DNA of 8,065 bases from Thermoproteota archaeon (GTDB lineage: Archaea > Thermoproteota > Korarchaeia > Korarchaeales > Korarchaeaceae): the NCBI GenBank assembly GCA_011042755.1, contig DRBY01000098.1, positions 1 through 8,065 of the forward strand, in the 5' to 3' direction. Each line of letters opens with the position of its first letter. Position 1 is the stretch's first letter. This document shows positions 1 to 5,643 of this stretch, piece by piece. The translations under genes and the position numbers were made by a program. The notes under the pieces are model-generated. The model searched no databases, was not told the origin of the DNA, and worked only from the letters and a program-made list of their open reading frames with translations.

Positions 1-822
1 ACCGTCGTGGTGCACCTCAAGGAGCCCTACGTGTTCGCCCTGGAGGCCTTCGGACTCGTGCCCATAGTGCCCAAGCACATCTGGGAGAACGTGGACAAGT
101 GGGATTGGGAGAGCTCCAAGGTCTACGACTACGGAGTAGGCTGCGGTCCGTTCAAGTTCGTTGAGATGGTCGAGGGAGACTACATCAGGCTCGTCAAGAA
201 CGAAGACTACTGGCTCGAGGGCAAGCCTATGGTCGACGAGATAATAATCAGGGTCATCGACACCGAGGAGGCGAGGATCCTAGCGATCAAGAGCGGCGAG
301 GCCGACACCAAGAGGTACGAGCTGATCCCGGCGTTCCTCGAGGCCGTCAAGGGCGACCCCAACATCGAACTCGTCGAGGCCGTCAGCCCGTGGGACTACG
401 TGCTGATGTTCAACCTGAACAGGTGGCCTCTCAACGAGACCAAGTTCAGGGAGGCCGTCGCCTACGCCATTGACAGGGATGAGATCGTAGAGAAGGCAGC
501 TCTTGGAGCTGGAGTCGCCACCATGACCTTCATCCCGGCTTCGTTCTTCGGAACCTACTGGGAGAACCCAGAGGCCAAGGTGCCTGAGCACAACATAGAG
601 AAGGCCAAGCAGCTCCTCGCAGAACTCGGCTTCAGAGACGTTGACAACGACGGGATACTCGAGTACGCTCCTGAAGTTGAGACGCCCGCACCCACCACGG
701 CTGCGCCAACGACGCCCGCAGTGACTCCGGCGCCCGCTCGCTTCCCGTGGGTCGCCGTGGCCTTCATCATAGTAGTGATAGTAGTCATGGCGGCCTTCGC
801 CATCATCGGGAGGAGGAAGTAG
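1..822 (+). CDS. Family-5 extracellular solute-binding protein of a peptide/sugar ABC importer, 3' part, membrane-anchored
   Basis: The reading frame is open from base 1, so the start lies upstream; 273 residues are visible, ending at TAG 820-822. This is the C-terminal part of an SBP_bac_5 protein, which captures oligopeptides (or, in some archaea, oligosaccharides) outside the cell for the permease encoded next door. Family marks are GCGPFKFVE (bases 139-165), the NEDYWLEGKPMVDEI region (about 199-243), FREAVAYAIDRDEIV (about 445-489) and EKAKQLLAELGF (about 598-633). A Thr/Ala/Pro-only linker (about 682-741) follows, then one hydrophobic helix (about 742-807) and the terminal residues GRRK. 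This is the usual archaeal anchor on the outer face of the membrane. Oddly, the fold normally runs on well over 100 residues past the DVDNDGILEY point, but here the linker begins almost at once. The gene precedes dppB by 67 bases. Family assignment is firm; the substrate is not known. Confidence 0.9.
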   Translation, partial: TVVVHLKEPYVFALEAFGLVPIVPKHIWENVDKWDWESSKVYDYGVGCGPFKFVEMVEGDYIRLVKNEDYWLEGKPMVDEIIIRVIDTEEARILAIKSGEADTKRYELIPAFLEAVKGDPNIELVEAVSPWDYVLMFNLNRWPLNETKFREAVAYAIDRDEIVEKAALGAGVATMTFIPASFFGTYWENPEAKVPEHNIEKAKQLLAELGFRDVDNDGILEYAPEVETPAPTTAAPTTPAVTPAPARFPWVAVAFIIVVIVVMAAFAIIGRRK

Positions 823-834
823 CCCCTCCCCACC

Positions 835-844
835 TATTTTTTAT
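835..844 (+). promoter_or_regulatory. Candidate TATA box for dppBCDF, or T-tract terminator of the binding-protein gene
   Basis: The short gap between the binding-protein gene and dppB contains TATTTTTTAT. Its centre is about 50 bases before the dppB start. That would place transcription start near base 867 and leave a leader of about 23 bases holding the dppB Shine-Dalgarno site. A run of six T residues (837-842) lying 14 bases after a stop codon is equally what an archaeal terminator looks like. It could serve both purposes, giving more binding protein than permease; the sequence does not decide. Confidence 0.45.
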
Positions 845-875
845 GACCAGTCTGCTGTTTAGCGATCTTGAGATT

Positions 876-882
876 GGGGTGA
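876..882 (+). promoter_or_regulatory. Ribosome binding site of dppB
   Basis: GGGGTGA matches the archaeal site GGAGGTGA with one G for A change. It ends 7 bases before GTG 890 and 13 bases before the in-frame ATG 896. The shorter distance favours GTG 890 as the start. Confidence 0.6.
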
Positions 883-889
883 AGGCCGA

Positions 890-1870
890 GTGGGCATGAG
901 AGAGTACATACTCAAGAGGGTGGCGTCTGCCCTCGTCACGTTCGCCCTCATAATCGTCCTGAACTTCTTCATCTTCAGGATAATGCCGGGAGATCCCGCC
1001 AGGGCCGTTGTGGGCGACGTTCGAATGAGGCCAGAGATGAGAGAGATTTTGATCAGGAAGTTCGGCCTTGACAAGCCGCTGTGGGTCCAGTTCCTGTACT
1101 ACCTGAAGAACCTGGCGAAGGGGGACTTGGGCTACTCGTTCCAATACCCGGGAACGCCGGTCACGGAGATCATCTTGGGCAGGAGGCTCATGAACACGTT
1201 CCTACTCATGGGCGGCTCAATTGCAATCTCTCTCCTGATAGGGATGGGCTTGGGCGTGGTAGCCGCCTGGAAGAGGGGCTCCAAGCTGGATGTAGCCGTG
1301 CTCACCTTCTCGCTGGTCACGTACTCGATACCGACCTTCTGGATGGGGCTCCTGATCATACTCTTCCTAGGCTTCTACGCAGACCTCATACCGCTCGGAG
1401 GGACCGTGACGCCTGGAGCCGAGTACGCCAACTGGTTCCAGTACGCAGCAGACTACTTCCACCACATGATAGGCCCTCTGATCACGCTGGTCCTGTCCTT
1501 CATAGGCTACTACTTCATGATCATGAGGAACACGCTCCTGGACGTCTTCACCGAGGACTACATGCTCACGGCGAGGGCCAAGGGCCTGAAGACGAGGACC
1601 GTGTTGTTCCGCCACGCCATGAGGAACGCCATGCTCCCCATGATCTCGGTGATAGCGCTGGAGGTCGTGTACCTGTTCAGCGGGGCAACTGCCACGGAGA
1701 CGGTCTTCTCTTGGCACGGGCTTGGCCTGCTGATCTACGAGTCGGTTCTCAGGGCAGATCTGCCGGTGCTGCAGGGCCTCTTCCTCTTCATAGCCCTCTC
1801 GGTGCTGGTGGCAAACCTGCTGGCAGACATCACGTACGCACTCGTCGACCCAAGGATCAGGTACGGGTGA
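890..1870 (+). CDS. dppB: ABC transporter permease, DppB/OppB family
   Basis: This is one of the two membrane subunits that form the translocation channel of the peptide/nickel-type importer. It has 326 residues, the normal length. The N terminus (YILKRVASALVTFALIIV) is the typical first helix of OppB/DppB proteins and is followed by the periplasmic-side motif MPGDPA (residues 32-37). Then come LDKPLWVQFLYYL (60-72) and GDLGYSF (78-84), the remaining helices, and the EAA loop around residues 222-251 (EDYMLTARAKGL...RNAMLPM), which docks on the ATPase. The C terminus ALVDPRIRYG (317-326) is diagnostic. The start is GTG 890, with ATG 896 two codons later as the alternative; the ribosome-site spacing favours GTG. 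Its stop codon is part of the dppC ribosome site. Symbol dppB is by family; oppB would be equally fair. Confidence 0.93.
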   Translation: MGMREYILKRVASALVTFALIIVLNFFIFRIMPGDPARAVVGDVRMRPEMREILIRKFGLDKPLWVQFLYYLKNLAKGDLGYSFQYPGTPVTEIILGRRLMNTFLLMGGSIAISLLIGMGLGVVAAWKRGSKLDVAVLTFSLVTYSIPTFWMGLLIILFLGFYADLIPLGGTVTPGAEYANWFQYAADYFHHMIGPLITLVLSFIGYYFMIMRNTLLDVFTEDYMLTARAKGLKTRTVLFRHAMRNAMLPMISVIALEVVYLFSGATATETVFSWHGLGLLIYESVLRADLPVLQGLFLFIALSVLVANLLADITYALVDPRIRYG

Positions 1871-1871
1871 T
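1865..1871 (+). promoter_or_regulatory. Ribosome binding site of dppC, containing the dppB stop codon
   Basis: GGGTGAT lies across the end of dppB; its TGA (1868-1870) is the dppB stop. The downstream ATG at 1875 is the only reasonable dppC start, because TGA 1872-1874 immediately precedes it in frame. This fixes a spacing of 7 bases from the G-run to the start codon. The same spacing can be used to choose the dppD and dppF starts. Confidence 0.75.
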
Positions 1872-1874
1872 TGA

Positions 1875-2753
1875 ATGAGCAGGGCAGCCGTAAGGAGGAG
1901 GACGCTCTTCAAGAGAATCTCCTCGTTCTGGCAGTTGTACAAGGCTAGCAAGCTCGGCGTTTTTGGCTTGGCCGTGATGGTGGCCTTTGGATTAATAGCA
2001 GCCCTCGCTCCGTTCTTGACGCCCTACGACCCTGGAGACTTCGTCGGCAAGCCCCTCGAGTCGCCCTCCCTCAAGCACCCACTCGGCACCGATCAGATGG
2101 GGAGGGACCTGCTGAGCAGGCTGATCTACGGAACCAGGATCTCCCTGGCCGTTGGCCTGTCGGCCAGCGCAATGGCCGTGCTGATTGGAGCTGTGATCGG
2201 GCTGGTCTCTGGCTACTTTGGCGGGATAGTCGACATGGTCCTCATGAGGATAACGGACGTGTTCATCCAGCTCCCCACGCTCCCGCTGATGCTCATATTC
2301 GTGGCGATCTTGGGCAAGGGGATATTCAACATAATACTCGTCATAGCCATCCTCGGCTGGACGCCGACCGCCAGGATGGTCAGGTCCCAGACGCTCTCAC
2401 TCAAGGAGAGGCCGTTCGTCGAGGCCGCGAGAGCGATAGGGGCCAGCGACCTCCACATACTGGCCAGGCACATAGCGCCCAACGTGGTGCCCCTCATATT
2501 CGCCAACGCCGCCATAAGCGTCGTCAACGCCGTGCTCTCCGAGTCCTTCTTAAGCTTCCTGGGCTTTGGCGACCCGAGGGTTCCAAGCTGGGGAATGCTG
2601 CTCTACTACGCCAGGCTGGCTGGAGCCACCGTGAACGGCTACTGGTGGTTCATCATACCGCCAGGGGTCGCGATAATGCTCCTGGCCTTGGGGTTCGCGT
2701 GCATCAACTACAGCCTCGATCAGATCCTCAACCCGAGACTCAGGAGGAGGTGA
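1875..2753 (+). CDS. dppC: ABC transporter permease, DppC/OppC family
   Basis: This is the second membrane subunit of the importer, pairing with DppB. It has 292 residues, the usual size. The N-terminal OppC_N segment has a basic cytoplasmic tail (RAAVRRRTLFKR, residues 3-14) and a first helix at about 29-48, followed by the hallmark HPLGTDQMGRDLLSR (68-82). The EAA loop is FVEAARAIGASD...IAPNVVP (181-206). The DppC-specific SFLGFGDPRVPSWGMLL (227-243) and C-terminal LNPRLRRR (285-292) follow. ATG 1875 is fixed by an in-frame stop just upstream. The gene is 4 bases after dppB, and its last bases (AGG AGG TGA) double as the dppD ribosome site. Confidence 0.94.
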   Translation: MSRAAVRRRTLFKRISSFWQLYKASKLGVFGLAVMVAFGLIAALAPFLTPYDPGDFVGKPLESPSLKHPLGTDQMGRDLLSRLIYGTRISLAVGLSASAMAVLIGAVIGLVSGYFGGIVDMVLMRITDVFIQLPTLPLMLIFVAILGKGIFNIILVIAILGWTPTARMVRSQTLSLKERPFVEAARAIGASDLHILARHIAPNVVPLIFANAAISVVNAVLSESFLSFLGFGDPRVPSWGMLLYYARLAGATVNGYWWFIIPPGVAIMLLALGFACINYSLDQILNPRLRRR

Positions 2754-2754
2754 T
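2746..2754 (+). promoter_or_regulatory. Perfect ribosome binding site of dppD, containing the dppC stop codon
   Basis: GGAGGTGAT is a full-length match to the complement of the archaeal 16S rRNA 3' end. Its TGA (2751-2753) is the dppC stop codon and its first bases code for the last arginine of DppC. Two consecutive TTG codons follow (2755 and 2758). The second gives the same spacing as at dppC and is preferred. Confidence 0.8.
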
Positions 2755-2757
2755 TTG

Positions 2758-3732
2758 TTGGCCAAGAGTCCCGAGCATGTGCTGGTGGTAGAGGACCTCA
2801 GAGTGCATTACGACACTCAAGCCGGCGTCATCAAGGCCGTGGACGGAGTGAGCTTTGAGATAAAGAGAGGAGAGATCGTAGGGCTCGCCGGGGAGTCTGG
2901 GAGCGGCAAGACCACCACGGCGCTGGCCGTGATGAAGCTCCTCCCTTCAAACGCCAGGATAGTGTCTGGGCGAATTCTGCTCAGCGGGACGGACGTGGTA
3001 CCTCTCGATGAAGACGAGATGAGACGCATCAGGTGGAACAAGGTCTCCATGGTGTTCCAGGGGGCCATGAACGCTCTCAACCCCGTTCTCAGAGTGGGAG
3101 ACCAGATAGCGGAGGTTCTGATCGAGAAGAAGGGGTACGGCAAGGAGGAGGCCATGGAGCGTGTCAGAGAGCTGTTCAGCCTGGTCGGCATAGATCCATC
3201 GAGGGTAAGGGATTACCCCCACGAGTTCAGCGGTGGGATGAGGCAGAGGGCCATCATAGCCATGGCGATAGCCCTGAACCCCGACTTGGTGATAGCTGAC
3301 GAGCCTGTGACGGCCCTCGATGTGGTGGTGCAGTCCAAGGTGCTGGAGCTCTTGAAGCAGCTCAGGGACAAGCTGGGGATAAGCGTGCTGCTGATCACTC
3401 ACGACCTCTCGGTCATAGCCGAGACGTGCGACAGGACCGCGATAATGTACGCTGGACGAATAGTGGAGTACGGCGACACGGTGGAGCTGTTCAGCAACTC
3501 CCTGCACCCGTACACGAAGGCCCTGATCTCGGCTTTTCCGAGCATCACCGGAGAGCGGAGGACCTTCGAGCCGATAAGGGGGGATCCGCCAAACATGCTG
3601 GAAGTCCCGCCCGGCTGTCCATTCCACCCAAGGTGCCCGAAGAGATTCGAGCCCTGCGACAAAGAGGAGCCCAGACTGATCGAGATCAACCCAGGGCACT
3701 GGGTCGCCTGCCACCTAGTGGGGGGGAGATGA
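2758..3732 (+). CDS. dppD: Peptide ABC transporter ATP-binding protein, DppD/OppD family
   Basis: This is one of two cytoplasmic ATPases that drive the importer. It has 324 residues from TTG 2758; TTG 2755 would add one. All ABC motifs are intact: Walker A GESGSGKTT (45-53), Q-loop Q101 in FQGAMNALNP, signature FSGGM (157-161, the F/M variant of LSGGQ common in DppD), Walker B DLVIADEP (176-183), D-loop ALDV and H-loop H215. The oligo_HPY C-terminal domain follows (HPYTKALISAFP, about 250-261). It carries four cysteines at 287, 293, 300 and 318 (GCPFHPRCPKRFEPC, then WVACH). In characterised homologues these four bind a 4Fe-4S cluster. The stop codon lies in the dppF ribosome site. DppD and DppF are similar around Walker A even at the base level. 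Confidence 0.94.
   Translation: MAKSPEHVLVVEDLRVHYDTQAGVIKAVDGVSFEIKRGEIVGLAGESGSGKTTTALAVMKLLPSNARIVSGRILLSGTDVVPLDEDEMRRIRWNKVSMVFQGAMNALNPVLRVGDQIAEVLIEKKGYGKEEAMERVRELFSLVGIDPSRVRDYPHEFSGGMRQRAIIAMAIALNPDLVIADEPVTALDVVVQSKVLELLKQLRDKLGISVLLITHDLSVIAETCDRTAIMYAGRIVEYGDTVELFSNSLHPYTKALISAFPSITGERRTFEPIRGDPPNMLEVPPGCPFHPRCPKRFEPCDKEEPRLIEINPGHWVACHLVGGR
3725..3732 (+). promoter_or_regulatory. Ribosome binding site of dppF, containing the dppD stop codon
   Basis: GGAGATGA differs from the archaeal consensus GGAGGTGA at one base, and its TGA (3730-3732) is the dppD stop. Two GTG codons follow at 3734 and 3737. The second reproduces the spacing seen at dppC and is the preferred start, although the first is possible. 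Confidence 0.7.
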
Positions 3733-3736
3733 CGTG

Positions 3737-4726
3737 GTGGAGAGCCTTCTGCAGGTAGAGAACCTGAGGGTCTGGTTCCCAGCGAGGACTGGAATCTTGG
3801 CGGCGCTCAGGGGCGAGCGTAGGTACGTCAAAGCCGTCGATGGAGTGAGCTTCGACATAAAGAAGAAGGAGGTCGTCTGCTTGGTCGGGGAGTCTGGGAG
3901 CGGCAAGACCACGGTGGCCAGGGCCATTCTCAGGCTTATTGAACCGACCGACGGGAGGGTGCTCTTCGAGGGGAGGGACATTCTCTCCTTCTCCAAGAGG
4001 GAACTCAGAGAGTGGAGGAAGGAGGCGCAGATAATCTTTCAGGATCCCTACGAGTCTCTAGACCCCAGGATGTCTATCTACGACATCCTTGCCGAGCCGC
4101 TGAGGGTCAACAAGGTTGTCGGGAACTCCGAGGAAGAGTATGAGAGGATCACCAGGGCACTCGAGGACGTTAGGCTCGTCCCGCCGGAGGACTTCATGGT
4201 CAGGTTCCCGCACGAACTCTCGGGAGGGCAGAGACAGCGTGTGGCCATAGCGAGGGCTCTGATCCTCATGCCCAAGTTCGTCGTGGCCGACGAGCCGGTC
4301 AGCATGCTGGATGCCTCGATAAGGATTCAGATACTGAGCCTCATGGAGGAACTCAGGCAGAAGTACGGCCTGACCTACCTCTTCATCACTCACGACCTTG
4401 CTCAGGCGAGGTACACTGGCGACAGGATCGTTGTGATGTACCTAGGTAGGGTCATGGAGATCGGCCCTACCGAGGATGTGATCCAGAAGCCCCTCCACCC
4501 CTACACAAAGGTGCTCCTCTCTCACGTGCCCGTGCCCGACCCGATAGTGGCTAGAAGCAGGCAGAAGATTGAGGTTCCTGGAGAGACCCCCAGCCCCATA
4601 GACCTGCCCCCCGGCTGCAGGTTCTGGCCTCGATGTCCATTCATGACTGAGCGATGCAAGGAGGTCGAGCCTAACCTGAAGGAGGTGGGGCCGGGTAGGT
4701 TCGTGGCCTGCCACCTCGTGTCGTGA
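3737..4726 (+). CDS. dppF: Peptide ABC transporter ATP-binding protein, DppF/OppF family
   Basis: This is the second ATPase, forming a heterodimer with DppD. It has 329 residues from GTG 3737. Motifs are Walker A GESGSGKTT (51-59), Q-loop Q102 in IFQDPYESLDPR (a typical DppF form), signature LSGGQRQR (161-168), Walker B KFVVADEP (180-187), D-loop MLDAS and H-loop H219. The oligo_HPY tail (HPYTKVLLSHVPVPDP) carries cysteines 294, 300, 307 and 325 (GCRFWPRCPFMTERC, then FVACH), again the 4Fe-4S pattern. The N-terminal insert after RVWFPARTGILAALRGERR is characteristic of DppF/OppF. It is the last gene of the operon and meets the minus-strand gene tail to tail, with only 17 bases between stop codons. 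No clear terminator is visible in that gap. Confidence 0.94.
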   Translation: MESLLQVENLRVWFPARTGILAALRGERRYVKAVDGVSFDIKKKEVVCLVGESGSGKTTVARAILRLIEPTDGRVLFEGRDILSFSKRELREWRKEAQIIFQDPYESLDPRMSIYDILAEPLRVNKVVGNSEEEYERITRALEDVRLVPPEDFMVRFPHELSGGQRQRVAIARALILMPKFVVADEPVSMLDASIRIQILSLMEELRQKYGLTYLFITHDLAQARYTGDRIVVMYLGRVMEIGPTEDVIQKPLHPYTKVLLSHVPVPDPIVARSRQKIEVPGETPSPIDLPPGCRFWPRCPFMTERCKEVEPNLKEVGPGRFVACHLVS

Positions 4727-4743
4727 GGGTCGTCAGAGGGGGT

Positions 4744-5508
4744 CTACCCGCGTGCGGGGAATCGGCCCCCAGGCTGGGACCCCTCGAGGGCCTTCAGGAT
4801 AGGATCGGCTGCCTCGGGAACCCGCTGGATGAGCCTCAGAAGGCCCCTGTCCAGCACAGTCTTCCCTCTCGGGTCGACCTCAGTGACCAGCGGAACTCCG
4901 TCTGCGCTGACCGCCAGCAGAGTCCTGTGGTAGACGAGATCGTGAGATAATACAGAGATCGACTCTATTGTCTCACCCCTAGATAGCCCGAAGAGTAGGG
5001 CGATGGCCTCCCTCTGAGCCACTAGCCTAGCCAGGCTATCGGAGATCCGCCTCTCTGCCGTGGCGATACCGGGGGGCATGGGTATGAGAATGCTCCTCTT
5101 CATCGTGCTGTGCATCTTCCTCAGCTTCTCGGCCGTGGGCTCCAACTCCTTCTCCAGCTCGGAGAGCCACCAGACTATCTCCTCCAGGAACGTTTTGGGG
5201 CTCTCAGTGGTCTGGGGCAGCAAGACGATGTCGCCGCCCACAGGCTCGTCTGAGCACTCCATCGAGGGGATCAGGGGTCGAATCAGAGGTATCGCCTCGC
5301 TAAGTCCCTTGGGGTATGGGGCCAGGGTGGCGTTGATCGCTGTGACGCCGCCGAGAGTCGATCCCCCTGAGCTCTCTAGCTCGTAGCTCACTCTGAAGTA
5401 GGGGATGAGGCACTTCCTCACCACAGAGATGTTCCTGAAGCCGCTCCTCTTCAGAGCCTTAAGGGCCCTATCCTCTTTGGGCCACTCTCCCACGGCCGGG
5501 GCTATCAT
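4744..5508 (-). CDS. Unrecognised 254-residue soluble protein
   Basis: I do not recognise this protein. It starts at ATG 5508 (minus strand) and ends at TAG 4746-4744. A TATA-like TTAAAA about 28 bases upstream and no ribosome site nearby suggest a leaderless message and support this start. No signal peptide or membrane helix is evident. The N-terminal third is beta-like, with a hydrophobic strand KCLIPYFRVSYEL (residues 32-44). A charged helical stretch (about 106-138, LSELEKELEPTAEKLRKM) may form a coiled coil, followed by another helix at about 152-175. The C-terminal part has LVYHRTLLAVSADGVPLVTEVD (191-212), loosely resembling the N-terminal strand pair, so an internal repeat is conceivable. 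It is convergent with dppF and divergent from the membrane-protein gene. Codon use matches its neighbours, and the long frame with organised strand/helix pattern argues it is real. Confidence 0.75.
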   Translation of the reverse strand: MIAPAVGEWPKEDRALKALKRSGFRNISVVRKCLIPYFRVSYELESSGGSTLGGVTAINATLAPYPKGLSEAIPLIRPLIPSMECSDEPVGGDIVLLPQTTESPKTFLEEIVWWLSELEKELEPTAEKLRKMHSTMKRSILIPMPPGIATAERRISDSLARLVAQREAIALLFGLSRGETIESISVLSHDLVYHRTLLAVSADGVPLVTEVDPRGKTVLDRGLLRLIQRVPEAADPILKALEGSQPGGRFPARG

Positions 5509-5532
5509 TTGCTGATAGGCCGCTCAGCGACC

Positions 5533-5540
5533 CTTTTAAC
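5533..5540 (-). promoter_or_regulatory. Candidate leaderless promoter (TATA box) of the 254-residue gene
   Basis: On the minus strand this reads GTTAAAAG. Its centre is about 28 bases before ATG 5508, the archaeal TATA-to-start distance, so transcription would begin at or just before the start codon. No Shine-Dalgarno sequence lies close to the ATG. Confidence 0.5.
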
Positions 5541-5610
5541 TCACCGCCGTGGTTTGAGTAAAGCAGGCCCAGTCCACAGCGACTCAGGGCGAGTCTCTGC
5601 ACTCCCGTGG

Positions 5611-5620
5611 AAAATTTATC
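5611..5620 (+). promoter_or_regulatory. Candidate leaderless promoter (BRE/TATA) of the membrane-protein gene
   Basis: GTGG followed by AAAATTTATC is A+T-rich in an otherwise G+C-rich stretch and resembles a purine-rich BRE joined to a TATA box. Its centre is about 28 bases before ATG 5644, with no ribosome site between. This supports 5644 rather than an upstream in-frame TTG (5509) as the start. Confidence 0.6.
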
Positions 5621-5643
5621 CCGTAGCCAAGTCGGGCCGCTGG

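Noticed and set aside
1081..1878. A 265-codon plus-strand frame in another phase inside dppB
   Set aside because: It is a long open frame created by G+C-rich codon bias. Its translation is rich in Arg, Gly, Pro and His without domain features, while dppB carries full family motifs.
2947..3714. A 255-codon minus-strand frame antisense to dppD
   Set aside because: It is antisense to a gene with intact ABC motifs, and its own translation has no recognisable features.
4723..4950. A small GTG-started plus-strand frame overlapping the dppF stop
   Set aside because: It is antisense to the end of the 254-residue gene, has low-complexity content and no ribosome site.
5509..5643. A 45-codon N-terminal extension of the membrane protein from TTG 5509
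   Set aside because: The translation is not helix-like, it would abut the divergent gene's start codon, and it covers the strong TATA-like box ideally spaced for ATG 5644.
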